From CAVRRZ01 sp963723745 (GTDB lineage: Bacteria; Actinomycetota; Actinomycetes; Mycobacteriales; Geodermatophilaceae): 64,000 nt of DNA. Of this stretch, positions 26,875-35,076 are shown in pieces (position 1 is the first letter of the stretch; each line of letters starts with the position of its first letter). The notes below the pieces were generated by a model. It worked only from the letters and a program-made list of their open reading frames with translations, was not told where the DNA came from and ran no database searches. The stretch covers positions 868,001-932,000 of the forward strand of contig CAVRRZ010000001.1 in the NCBI GenBank assembly GCA_963723745.1, in the 5' to 3' direction. The position numbers and the translations under genes were made by a program.

Positions 26875-27369
26875 ATGACGACGATGCTCGGCCGACCCGC
26901 AGTGCGCCGCGTGCTTCCCTGGGTGGCCGGCTGGCTGGCCCTCCAGGTCGTCGGCGCCCTCACCGGGCTGCTGCTGGCCCGCCGCAAGGACGAGGGCGAC
27001 GAGAGCAGCGCGAGCATCCGGCGCGTGCGCGTGATGGGCGGCGTGCAGCTGCGCCCGTACTCCGCTGCGCTCTCGCGCGTGCGCCTCGACCTGGTCATGG
27101 CCGGCGCCGAGCTCGACCTCACCGGGCTGCCGCACGTGCCCGGCGGCGTGGACCTCACCGTGCACGCGGTCATGGCCGGCGTCGAGGTCCGGGTGCCGGA
27201 GGACTGGCGGGTCTGGCTGGAGAGCTCGGGCCCCGGAGGCGTGGCCTGCGACGCGGCGCTGCCCCGCGCGGAGGACCAGCGCTTCGCCGATCTGCGGGTG
27301 CACGCCACCGTCACCCTCGCCGGCGTCACGCTGGAGAAGGGCGCGCCCTCGGTGCGCCGTCCCGGCTGA
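26875..27369 (+). CDS. LiaF-like membrane-anchored protein
   Basis: 164 residues from the ATG at 26875. One membrane helix (LPWVAGWLALQVVGALTGLLLA, about 15-37) is followed by a beta-helical domain (RVRVMGGVQLRPYSAALSRVRLDLVMAGAELDL, VMAGVEVRVPEDWRVWLES, ATVTLAGVTLEKG) like the C-terminal LiaF domain linked to cell-envelope stress sensing. No LiaRS-like system is adjacent; the two-component genes at 36081-37927 are far away. The gene converges on the urate oxidase gene with four bases between. Confidence 0.65.
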   Translation: MTTMLGRPAVRRVLPWVAGWLALQVVGALTGLLLARRKDEGDESSASIRRVRVMGGVQLRPYSAALSRVRLDLVMAGAELDLTGLPHVPGGVDLTVHAVMAGVEVRVPEDWRVWLESSGPGGVACDAALPRAEDQRFADLRVHATVTLAGVTLEKGAPSVRRPG

Positions 27370-27373
27370 CCGG

Positions 27374-28264
27374 TCAGCAGAACCCGGGGGTGCCCCGCCA
27401 GGCCTGCTCGGCCGGGGCGGCGCCCTCGCGGAGCACGGTGCCCTCGATGAGGCCGTACGGCCGGTCGGCCGCGGTGTAGACGACGTCCGGGTTGTCCAGC
27501 CCGAACGCGGACAGGTCGGCCAGGAAGTGGTGCCGGTTGGGCAGGGACAGCCGGATCTCGGCCGCCTCCGGCACGGCGTCGAGCGCCGCCGTCCCCATGG
27601 CGTAGAGGGTCTGCTGCAGGGCGAGGGAGTGCGTGCCGGCGAACGCCTCGAGCAGGGCGTTGCGGACGGCGCCGAAGCAGGCGTCGAAGTCCAGGTCGGT
27701 CGAGGTGTAGCGCCATCGCGCGGTCACCGCGGTGGCCAGGATCCGCTCCCGGGTCTCGGCCAGCGTGGTGTAGCGGTCGCGCGGGAAGCCCCAGAACTCC
27801 GATCCGGTCGTCTTCAGGACGACGAGGTCGGTGAGGCCGGCCAGCACGTGTTCCTCGGCGCCGTCCACCGTGACCACCGCTGTCCGGACCTCACCGCCGT
27901 CCCTGCGGAAGGAGTGGTCGTGCGGCCGGCCGGCGACGTCGATCCGCGACCAGCCGTAGGACTCGACGCCGATGCGGGCGCCGGTGATCCATGGGTGGGC
28001 CCCGGCGAAGTGGCGGGCCAGCCGCAGGCCGAACGCCTCGGGGGAGACCACGCCGTCACGGGCGAAGGCGAGCACGGTGTTCTTCTGGGTGTCGGTGGCC
28101 AGCACGTGGCCGTTGTCGCCGGAGGTGTGCGACGCGGTGAAGTCGCCGCGGAGGCTGGAGCTGACGTTCAGGTCGACCAGCGTGTGCTGCGGCGCGCTGC
28201 GGTCGACGGCGACCACCCGCACCTCGGCCTTGCCGTACTGGTTGTCCCCGAGCAGGAAGCCCAT
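27374..28264 (-). CDS. uox: Urate oxidase (uricase)
   Basis: 296 residues from the ATG at 28264; a GTG three codons earlier is also possible. It has the tunnelling-fold uricase motifs: YGKAEVRV with Lys12, TDTQKNTV with Thr57 of the catalytic triad, SYGWSRI, TTGSEFWGFPRDRYTTL, and NRHHFLADLSAFGLDN with the catalytic His. It oxidises urate to 5-hydroxyisourate without cofactors. It is the last gene of the operon uraD-uraH-uox, whose other members process the product to (S)-allantoin. Confidence 0.96.
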   Translation of the reverse strand: MGFLLGDNQYGKAEVRVVAVDRSAPQHTLVDLNVSSSLRGDFTASHTSGDNGHVLATDTQKNTVLAFARDGVVSPEAFGLRLARHFAGAHPWITGARIGVESYGWSRIDVAGRPHDHSFRRDGGEVRTAVVTVDGAEEHVLAGLTDLVVLKTTGSEFWGFPRDRYTTLAETRERILATAVTARWRYTSTDLDFDACFGAVRNALLEAFAGTHSLALQQTLYAMGTAALDAVPEAAEIRLSLPNRHHFLADLSAFGLDNPDVVYTAADRPYGLIEGTVLREGAAPAEQAWRGTPGFC

Positions 28265-28301
28265 GGCGGCCACTGTTGCACGTGGAACCTGCGCAGCGGG
28301 C

Positions 28302-28619
28302 TCACGAGCCCCGGTAGGTGGAGTAGGCGAACGGGGCCAGCAGCAGGGGGACGTGGTGGTGCTCGGCCGGCTCCCGGACGGCGAAGGTCAGTACGACCTC
28401 CGGGTAGAAGCTCTCGCGCTGCTGCGTGGCGAACCAGGTGCCGGTGTCGAACACCAGCCGGTGGGTGCCTTCGTCGGTGGACTCCTCGGTGAGCCGGCAC
28501 CGGCCGTCGGCGTCGGTGACCCCCTCGGCCACCATCCGGTCACCGGCCAGCAGCCGGACGGCGATCCCCTCGGCCGGCCGCCCCAGAACCGAGTCGAGCA
28601 CGTGCGTCGAGACGCTCAT
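28302..28619 (-). CDS. uraH: 5-Hydroxyisourate hydrolase (transthyretin-like)
   Basis: 105 residues, ATG at 28619 overlapping the uraD stop. STHVLDSVLGRPA carries the N-terminal active-site His, and the C-terminus ends in the family signature YRGS after HHHVPLLLAPFAYST. It hydrolyses 5-hydroxyisourate, the uricase product, to OHCU. The length is normal for bacterial HIUases without a targeting peptide. Confidence 0.97.
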   Translation of the reverse strand: MSVSTHVLDSVLGRPAEGIAVRLLAGDRMVAEGVTDADGRCRLTEESTDEGTHRLVFDTGTWFATQQRESFYPEVVLTFAVREPAEHHHVPLLLAPFAYSTYRGS

Positions 28620-29134
28620 GAGTTCACTGCTCCACTCGCGGAGACGAGCTCCCGAACCCGCAGCGCGCTGATCTGGGCCAGCTGCTCGGTCACCTCGGCG
28701 CGTTCGGTCTCCTCGTCGTTGGCCAGCCGCCGGCGCAGCTCGGCCAGCATCTCCTCGGGCGAGCGCCCCGAGGCCCGGATCAGGAACACGTGGTCGAACC
28801 GCTCCTCGTAGGCCCGGTTGCCCTCGGCCAGCGCGGCCCGCGTCTCGTCGTCCGCACCGGACATCGCGCCCTGCTCGCGCCGCGACGACTCCGCCTCGGC
28901 GGAGCAGCCCTCCACCCGGTCGCCGATCCGCGGGTGCCCGGCCAGCGCGACCGACACCTCGTCCCAGGGCAGACCGCGGGCGACGTCCTCGGCCCGGGCG
29001 ACGAGCGTGTCGACGTCCCGGAACGGCCGCCCCGCCACGAGCTCGGCGGCGAACCGGGGCGCCGCGTTGCACGACCGCAGCTCCTGCACGGCCCGGTCGG
29101 CGGGCTGCTCGTTGAAGTCGTCGAGAGCGCTCAC
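28616..29134 (-). CDS. uraD: OHCU decarboxylase
   Basis: 172 residues from the GTG at 29134 (MSALDDFNEQP). The catalytic HPRIGDR motif and the block DHVFLIRASGRSPEEMLAELRRRLANDEETE are diagnostic. It decarboxylates 2-oxo-4-hydroxy-4-carboxy-5-ureidoimidazoline to (S)-allantoin. It is first gene of the uraD-uraH-uox operon and divergent from the DUF6986 gene, the two starts being only 9 bases apart, so the promoters must overlap coding sequence. Confidence 0.96.
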   Translation of the reverse strand: MSALDDFNEQPADRAVQELRSCNAAPRFAAELVAGRPFRDVDTLVARAEDVARGLPWDEVSVALAGHPRIGDRVEGCSAEAESSRREQGAMSGADDETRAALAEGNRAYEERFDHVFLIRASGRSPEEMLAELRRRLANDEETERAEVTEQLAQISALRVRELVSASGAVNS

Positions 29135-29143
29135 CCTGGCAGG

Positions 29144-30367
29144 ATGCCAGCCGTGTCGCTCCCGGACGACGTCTACGCCGAGCTCGACCGCCGGCTGGCC
29201 CCGGTCGACGCCGCCCGCGCCGCCGCCTACCCCGGGGAGCGACCCGACCGGCAGCCCGTGCACACCTGCTACGTCCCCGCCGACGCCGTCGTCCCGGGCC
29301 TGGCCGCCGCGTGGGGCGCGGCGGCGCTGGCCGCCCTCGACGAGCACGGGCTGCCCGACCTCGGCCTGGACCCCGCGCTGGTCGACGAGGTCCTCCCGCG
29401 GGTGCGGGCCAAGCTCGCCGCCGAGCCGGTCGAGGACCTGCGCGTCGACGCCGAGGACGGCTACCGCGGCCCGCCGGACGCCGAGGACGGCGACGTCGAG
29501 CGCGCCGCGGCGGCCCTCGCGGCCGACCGGGCCGGCGGCGCGCTTCCGCCGTCGGTCGGGATCCGGGCCAAGTCGCTCGAGGCGCCGACCCGGCGGCGCG
29601 GCGTCCGCACCCTGGACCTCTTCCTGGGTGGCCTCGGGACCGGGCGCGCCGTGGTCACCCTGCCCAAGGTGACCGACGTCGAGCAGGTCCGGGCCTTCCT
29701 GCCGGTGATCGAGGCGCTCGAGCAGGCGCACGGCGTGCGGCTGTCGCTCGAGCTGCAGATCGAGACGCCGCAGGCGGTGCTCGGTGGCGACGGCGCGCTG
29801 ACCGCAGCCCGCCTGGTGCACGCCGCCGGACCCCGGCTCGCCGGCCTGCACCACGGCACCTACGACTACTCGGCCGCGCTCGGCATCGCCGCGGCCCACC
29901 AGGCGGCCGACCATCCCGCCGCGGACTTCGCCAAGCTGGTGATGCAGGTGGCCGTCGCGGGCACCGGCGCCCGGGCGGTCGACGGCTCCACCAACGTGGT
30001 CCCGGTCGGCGACCGAGACCGGGTGCACGCCGCGTGGCGGGTGCACGCGGGCCTCGTGCGGCGCGCGCTGGGGCGGGGGCTGTACCAGGGCTGGGACCTG
30101 CACCCGGCCCAGCTCGTGACGCGCTACACCGCCACCTACGCGTTCTTCCGCGCGGCCCTGCCCGCGGCCGCGGCTCGGCTGGCGACCTACCTGGACCGGG
30201 TCGACGGCGGCGTCCTGGACGAGCCGGCGACCGCCCGGGCGCTGGCGTCGGTGCTGCTCCGGGGCCTGGACTGCGGAGCCCTCGACGCCGCCGACGTCCG
30301 AGCGGCTGGTGGTCCGGACCGGGCCGACCTGGCTAAGCTTGCCGGTCGGCGGCCGGGGGGATCCTGA
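29144..30367 (+). CDS. DUF6986 / HpcH-HpaI aldolase-citrate lyase superfamily protein
   Basis: 407 residues from the ATG at 29144 (a GTG three codons later is possible). It has the TIM-barrel pattern of CitE/malate-synthase-like enzymes: EDLRVDAEDGYRG, ALPPSVGIRAKSLE, VVTLPKVTDVEQV, LSLELQIETPQAVLG (Mg-binding Glu) and LHHGTYDYSAALGI (Asp). C-terminal DLHPAQLVTRYTATYAFFRAAL is typical of this family. The enzyme probably forms or breaks a C-C bond with glyoxylate or a similar oxoacid, which would suit the glyoxylate released by allantoin breakdown; that role is inferred from its position beside uraD. Confidence 0.75.
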   Translation: MPAVSLPDDVYAELDRRLAPVDAARAAAYPGERPDRQPVHTCYVPADAVVPGLAAAWGAAALAALDEHGLPDLGLDPALVDEVLPRVRAKLAAEPVEDLRVDAEDGYRGPPDAEDGDVERAAAALAADRAGGALPPSVGIRAKSLEAPTRRRGVRTLDLFLGGLGTGRAVVTLPKVTDVEQVRAFLPVIEALEQAHGVRLSLELQIETPQAVLGGDGALTAARLVHAAGPRLAGLHHGTYDYSAALGIAAAHQAADHPAADFAKLVMQVAVAGTGARAVDGSTNVVPVGDRDRVHAAWRVHAGLVRRALGRGLYQGWDLHPAQLVTRYTATYAFFRAALPAAAARLATYLDRVDGGVLDEPATARALASVLLRGLDCGALDAADVRAAGGPDRADLAKLAGRRPGGS

Positions 30368-30421
30368 ACGCGCCGCCGTCCGTCGCTTCCTCGCCCTCGG
30401 GCGAGGCGGAGAGGGGTCGTC

Positions 30422-31069
30422 GTGTCCGCGCTGCCCGCCGCTGTCCCGACCGAGGCCGAGCTCGAGTTCGACCGGCAGGTCGACGCCCTGGCCATGACCG
30501 GGCTGCCGGCCCTGCTCGACCTGCCGGACGCGTGCTTCCGGGCGCTGCTGGAGCCGTTGCGCGACGTCCTGCCCCCGCCGGACGAGGCGACCGGCACGGG
30601 CATCCCGTTCGTCGTCGCGCTTCCCGACCTGCCCGTGCTCGCGGCGCTCGAGGCGGTGCACACGGTCGGCGGCAACGGCTTCACGACCATGGAGGCCGAC
30701 GACCTCGCCCGCTTCCGTCCGCTGCCGGAGCTCGACGTCCCGGCTGTCCCGTACCTCCTGCTCGACGTGGACACCGGCCCGGACACGCTCGGCCACACGC
30801 CGGCCGAGGTGCTGCCCAAGATCACCGCGAACAGCCGCTCACCGCTCACCGTCGCCGAGGGGCTCGCCGTCCTGGTCTCCGACCCCGGGGTGCTGCGGTC
30901 GCGCAACTGCTTCTCGCTGCTCGGTTCGCGCTGCGGGGACAAGCGCGTCCCCGCGCTGTGGGTGAGTGCGCGGCGACCCCGGCTGGGCTGGTGCTACCAG
31001 GGTGCTCCGCACGCGTGGCTGGGCTCCGCGTCCTGCGGCGCCCGCGTCGCTGCCGCACCGGCGGCCTGA
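30422..31069 (+). CDS. DUF5701 family protein
   Basis: 215 residues from the GTG at 30422 (GGAGAGGGG about 10 bases upstream). The late motif LGSRCGDKRVPALWVSARRPRLGWCYQGAPHAWLGSASCG is characteristic of an actinobacterial family of unknown function (shown here only as its family block). The N-terminal half is helical (ELEFDRQVDALAMTGL). No signal peptide or membrane helix. Conserved Cys and His residues in the last 40 positions could bind metal. It stands 53 bases after the DUF6986 gene, in the same direction, so co-transcription is possible. Confidence 0.72.
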   Translation: MSALPAAVPTEAELEFDRQVDALAMTGLPALLDLPDACFRALLEPLRDVLPPPDEATGTGIPFVVALPDLPVLAALEAVHTVGGNGFTTMEADDLARFRPLPELDVPAVPYLLLDVDTGPDTLGHTPAEVLPKITANSRSPLTVAEGLAVLVSDPGVLRSRNCFSLLGSRCGDKRVPALWVSARRPRLGWCYQGAPHAWLGSASCGARVAAAPAA

Positions 31070-31277
31070 ATCAGAAATGCTCCGCCCCGGTCTCAACCAT
31101 GCGGCACGAGTGTCCGACAATGAACAGGGACGGCCGGATTCCGCGGCCACGACGAGCGAGGGGCCGGTGGAACCTGCCGCGGGGGACAGCCTGAGGGCTG
31201 CCGTGCCATCTCCCCGATCGGGGGATCGCAGTGGGTGCAGCGGGGGTGATGGCTCGGTCGGCAACCGGCCGGCGCCC

Positions 31278-32210
31278 GTGCCGCACGGTCACGCAGCCGC
31301 CGTGGTCGACTCCGACGAGGCGCTGCTCGCCGCAGCCGTCCCGTTCGTCGAGGACGGCCTGCGTGCCGGCGACCTCACCCTGCTGTCCTGCCGGCCGGAG
31401 ATCGCCGACCTCGTGCGTTCGGCGATGGACGGCGTCGCCGTCGAGAACGACGAGCGCATCCGCCTGGCGGGGGTGCGCGCCCCCGACGCCATCGTGGTGA
31501 CGTTCCGGCACCTGGGCCGGGCCGCCGCCGCCGCCTCCACCGGGCGACTGCGGTTGCTCGGTGAGGTCGAGTTCGGCGCGACGCCGCGCGACTGGCGGGA
31601 GGGGGAGCGGTACGAGTCCGCCGTGAACGCCGTCCTGGCCGGTGCCCTGGTGGACGTGCTGTGCCTCTACGACCGCCGCGTGCTGTCGGACACCGTCCTG
31701 GCCGGCGCCGCCCGCACCCACCCGCACCTGGTCGTCGACGGCCGGCGCCGGGTGAACCGCCGGTTCCGGGCACCGGAGGAGCACCTGCGCCGGCTGCCCG
31801 TGCCCCGGGAGCCGGTCGAGGCCGGCCCGCCCGTCCTCGCCGTGGACGACGCGGTGGCCCTGGCCAACCTCCGCCGCCGGCTGAGGGAGGTGCTGTTCAC
31901 CCAGGTGCCCCAGCGCGAGCAGGCCGAGGACCTGCACCTGGCGGTCAGCGAGATCGCGGCCAACGCCTTCCGGCACGGGGCGCGGCCGGTGTCGGCCCGG
32001 GTGTGGATCGACCGCGAGTCGATCGTCTGCACGATCACCGACCGCGGGCACGGCTACGACAACCCGCTGGCCGGCTTCCGCCCGGCGCACGGCGAGGACC
32101 TGGCGCGCGGCGGCATGGGCCTGTGGCTGGCACGCAAGCTCTGGGACTCCGTCGACCTGATCATGGGCACCGACGGGCTGACCGTCCGGATGAGCAGCCG
32201 ACTGCGCTGA
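31278..32210 (+). CDS. RsbA-like anti-sigma regulator (MEDS plus HATPase_c)
   Basis: About 310 residues from a GTG at 31278. Upstream in-frame starts (31078 ATG, 31167 GTG) would add about 67 or 37 residues of atypical codon use. The MEDS domain (about 1-175) starts HGHAAAVVDSDEALLAAAVPFVEDGLRAGD. The HATPase part has an N-box LAVSEIAANAFRHGARP and a G box GGMGLWLARKLWD. MEDS-HATPase proteins are anti-sigma regulators coupled to sensing of small molecules. It is the third RsbW-type ATPase in the window. Its sigma factor is not adjacent. Confidence 0.8.
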   Translation: MPHGHAAAVVDSDEALLAAAVPFVEDGLRAGDLTLLSCRPEIADLVRSAMDGVAVENDERIRLAGVRAPDAIVVTFRHLGRAAAAASTGRLRLLGEVEFGATPRDWREGERYESAVNAVLAGALVDVLCLYDRRVLSDTVLAGAARTHPHLVVDGRRRVNRRFRAPEEHLRRLPVPREPVEAGPPVLAVDDAVALANLRRRLREVLFTQVPQREQAEDLHLAVSEIAANAFRHGARPVSARVWIDRESIVCTITDRGHGYDNPLAGFRPAHGEDLARGGMGLWLARKLWDSVDLIMGTDGLTVRMSSRLR

Positions 32211-32263
32211 CCTGCGCGCTCGTGCCTTGACGCCGCCGATGCCTCACTGCTGAGGTATCGGCC

Positions 32264-32770
32264 ATGGCTTCCGAGGACGCGGTGGACCGCATCCTCGCGC
32301 AGTGGGGCCGCGAGCGTCCGGACCTCGACTGCTCCCCGATGGGCATCATCGGCCGGATCACCCAGCTGCAGCGAGAGGTGCACCTTGCGCAGCGGGCCAC
32401 CTTCGCGCGGTACGGGCTGGATGCCCCCTCCTTCGACGTGCTCGCTGCGCTGCGCCGTGCCGGGCCGCCCTACCAGCTCACGCCCACGGCGCTGATGCGC
32501 ACGGCGCTGGTGACCTCGGGGGCGATCACCCAGCGCCTGGACCGGTTGGAGGAGCGCGGGTTGATCACCCGCGCCCGCAGCTCCGACGACGGCCGGGCCG
32601 TGGTCGTCAGCCTCACCGACGCCGGCCGGCGGGCCCTCGACGCCGCCCTGCCCGACCACCTGGAGACCGAGCGGAAGCTGCTCGACGGCCTGTCGGACGA
32701 CGATCGCGAGCAGCTGGCCGGCCTGCTGCGCCGGTTCCTGCTCAACCTGGGCCGCGTCGCCCCGGACTGA
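32264..32770 (+). CDS. MarR family transcriptional regulator
   Basis: 168 residues from the ATG at 32264. It is a winged-helix dimer: dimerisation helix IIGRITQLQREVHLAQRATFARYGLDAPSFDVLAALRRAG, recognition helix region SGAITQRLDRLEERGLITRARSSDDGR (wing) and C-terminal dimerisation helices. The ligand is unknown. Its stop codon lies inside the left copy of the 5-bp target duplication of the IS element, so the insertion did not change the protein. Before that insertion, the truncated ABC permease gene was about 60 bases downstream. Confidence 0.9.
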   Translation: MASEDAVDRILAQWGRERPDLDCSPMGIIGRITQLQREVHLAQRATFARYGLDAPSFDVLAALRRAGPPYQLTPTALMRTALVTSGAITQRLDRLEERGLITRARSSDDGRAVVVSLTDAGRRALDAALPDHLETERKLLDGLSDDDREQLAGLLRRFLLNLGRVAPD

Positions 32771-32771
32771 G

Positions 32772-34412
32772 CCTCGATCCGCCGCGTCGATAGTTCGGAC
32801 TTCTGATTCCGCTCAATGATCTTGGTGCGGGTGACGGACGTGCGGAGGTTGCCGGGTTCTGGCCGGCTCTTCCACTTCGGGTCGTTCCTCGCGCCGCGTG
32901 CGGCTGGGGTGGTCAGGAGGTGAGGGCGCCCGGTGGGCCGCAGGTGCTGGTGAACAGCTCGGTCCAGGCGTTCTCCCAGGGCCAGTCGCGCGGTAGGTGC
33001 ATCCGGATTCGTCGGGCGGAGCGGGCCAGCCGGGCCGGGACGGCGATCAGGTGGGCGCGGATGGTGGCGGTTCTGGCCTTGGCATGGAACGTCGAGGCCA
33101 GGACGCCGGCGGCGCGGGTGAGGTTGAAGGCGATCGCGGCCAGCACCGTCCAGGCGGAGTTGGCGGCGAACCGGCCCGAGGGCATGTGCGCCAGGGGCCC
33201 GCTCTTCACATCGGCGATGACCTGCTCGACGATCGCGTGATCGCGGTGCCCGGCCTCGGCCTCGAGCATCGGCAACGTCGAGTCGGTGAACACCGCGTGG
33301 TGGCGGTAGGCGGCGAACAACTCGCTCTGCCCGGCCGGCACCGATTTCGGGTTCAGCCGCTTGACCCGGCGCACGATCAGCCGTGCGCTGATGTGCTCGG
33401 CCTTGCGGCGGGAGGTGAAGGCGGTGAATGGGACCTCGGCGACCTCGGCGTCGGAGATCCAGCGGCCCTCGTCGTCGTCCCAGATGGCGTTCGGGTACTT
33501 GATCGCCACCCACGCGTCCTCGGGTATCGAGGCGATCGCCTTGCGCACCGCCGGATCCATCCGGGCGGTGATCGAGAAGTGCGCCCCGCCCCGGCGAGCC
33601 GCCGCGACGACGTCGTGGTTGTAGAAGGCGCTGTCACAGCGCACGGTCACCCGCCCGGACGCCCCGGCCTTACGCGCAGTGGCCAGCGCGTCGGTGATCA
33701 GCCGGGCCGCGCCCCGGGCGGAGTTGGTCGCCCCCTTCCGCAGCCGGGTCGCGGCGATCACCGGCGCCGCGATCGGGGTGGAGATGATCGCCAGCAGCGC
33801 GTTGAGGCCCTTGACCTTGGAGTAGCCGTAGCCCACGCCCTGCTTGGCATACCCGTGGGTCTCCCGCATCGTGTCGTCGATGTCGAGGTAGGCGACCTGA
33901 TCGGCGCCGGCCAGCAGCGGCGCCTGCCTGCTCAGCGCGATCAGCAGCCGGGAGGCGATCGCATCCATCTGGCGGACGTGGCCGAAGGTGAACCCGCGCA
34001 GGCAGGTGCCCAGCGTCGTCGGCGCCCGGACCTCGGTGAACAACCGGCCCATGCCGCCGTGACGCAGCAGGTCCATGTCGGTGATGCTGTCCGCGCCGGC
34101 GACCATCCCGGCAACCAGCGCCGGGATCTTGACCACCGTGTTCGCCCCGGCCGAGCCCGGCACTGTCAGGTGCTCGGCCACCAGCTCGTGCAGCCCGGCC
34201 CGCTCGGCCAACGCCAGCACCGGGGCCAGACCGCCGGCCGACACGAGATTGGGATCGTCGAAAACCGCCGAGACGCTGTGCGAGACTCGCATTTACCGGA
34301 TGCCCCTGTTGCTCAGTCAGATGGAACCGTCGCAAGTCCCATCATCGCTGGTCACAGGGGCATTCGTCTGTCACGACCTACCGGCGATCCGCAGCCGGCC
34401 GGCGGATCGAGG
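32772..34412 (-). mobile_element. IS1380-family insertion sequence (1641 bp)
   Basis: The ends carry perfect 13-bp inverted repeats CCTCGATCCGCCG (32772-32784) and its complement (34400-34412). The element is flanked by a 5-bp direct repeat CTGAG (32767-32771 and 34413-34417), the expected target duplication. It contains one transposase gene. The intact ends, duplication and reading frame suggest a recent and possibly still active insertion. An extra inverted pair (ATGCCCCTGT at 34298, ACAGGGGCAT at 34355) lies between the transposase start and the right end and may act in its regulation. Confidence 0.93.
32913..34292 (-). CDS. IS1380-family DDE transposase
   Basis: 459 residues, intact. The N-terminal part has AGGLAPVLALAERAGL and GADSITDMDLLRHGGM. 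DDE-region motifs include VAYLDIDDTMRETHGYAKQGVGYGYSKVKGLN, VRCDSAFYN and the late EQVIADVKSGPLAHMPSGRFAANSAWTVLAAIAFNLTRA, the usual C-terminal Glu block of this family. It catalyses cut-and-paste movement of the surrounding IS. Length and layout match IS1380-type enzymes. Confidence 0.95.
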   Translation of the reverse strand: MRVSHSVSAVFDDPNLVSAGGLAPVLALAERAGLHELVAEHLTVPGSAGANTVVKIPALVAGMVAGADSITDMDLLRHGGMGRLFTEVRAPTTLGTCLRGFTFGHVRQMDAIASRLLIALSRQAPLLAGADQVAYLDIDDTMRETHGYAKQGVGYGYSKVKGLNALLAIISTPIAAPVIAATRLRKGATNSARGAARLITDALATARKAGASGRVTVRCDSAFYNHDVVAAARRGGAHFSITARMDPAVRKAIASIPEDAWVAIKYPNAIWDDDEGRWISDAEVAEVPFTAFTSRRKAEHISARLIVRRVKRLNPKSVPAGQSELFAAYRHHAVFTDSTLPMLEAEAGHRDHAIVEQVIADVKSGPLAHMPSGRFAANSAWTVLAAIAFNLTRAAGVLASTFHAKARTATIRAHLIAVPARLARSARRIRMHLPRDWPWENAWTELFTSTCGPPGALTS

Positions 34413-34469
34413 CTGAGGGCCCCCGGCCGCGCGCTTCAGCGCGTGAGCTGGCGTCACCGAGGAGGTGCG

Positions 34470-35051
34470 GTGGGCTTCGCGCTGTCCCTGGTCATCGGCA
34501 CGCTGCTGGGACTGGCGATGTGGTGGAGCCGCTGGCTCCGAGCGGCCATCGGGCCGATCGTGAGCGGGCTGCAGAGCCTGCCCTCGGTGGCGTGGGTGCC
34601 GGCGGCGATCATCTGGTTCGGTCTCACCAACGCGGCCATCTACACCGTCGTGCTGCTGGGGGCAGTGCCCTCGATCGCCAACGGGCTGCTCACCGGCATG
34701 AAGCAGGTGCCCCCGCTGTTCGACCGGGTCGGCCGCGTGCTCGGCCTCTCGGCGTTGGCGCGGACCCGGTACGTGCTCCTGCCGGCGGCGCTGCCCGGCT
34801 ACCTCGGCGGCCTACGCCAAGGCTGGGCGTTCGCGTGGCGGTCACTGATGGCCGCCGAGCTGATCACCTACTCGCCCGCGCTCGGCCAGGGGCTCGGCCA
34901 GTTGCTCAACCTGGGGCGCGAGCTGTCGCAGATGTCCCTGGTCATCACGGCGATCTCGCTGATCCTCGTGGTGGGCATCGCGATCGAACTGCTGCTGTTC
35001 GCGCCGCTCGAGCGCCGAGTTCTCACACGCCGGGGGCTCACGATGGGATGA
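34470..35051 (+). pseudogene. 5'-truncated ABC transporter permease (SsuC/TauC-like)
   Basis: The recognisable frame begins GFALSLVIGTLLGLAMWW and continues with GLQSLPSVAWVPAAIIWFGLTNAAIYTVVLLGAVPSIANGLLTGM (in the family the EAA-type loop and membrane helices) to LLFAPLERRVLTRRGL. A full SsuC-like permease has about 60-75 more residues, including the first membrane helix. A GTG at 34470 with AGGAGG six bases before it could start a 193-residue product. No substrate-binding protein or ATPase gene is adjacent. The IS target duplication shows that the insertion did not remove the missing end, so the truncation is older. Confidence 0.75.
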
Positions 35052-35076
35052 CGCCGGCGGGTGGCTTCCGCGCCGG

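Noticed and set aside
32772..35051. Permease truncated by the IS insertion
   Set aside because: The perfect 5-bp target duplication on both sides means no sequence was lost at insertion.
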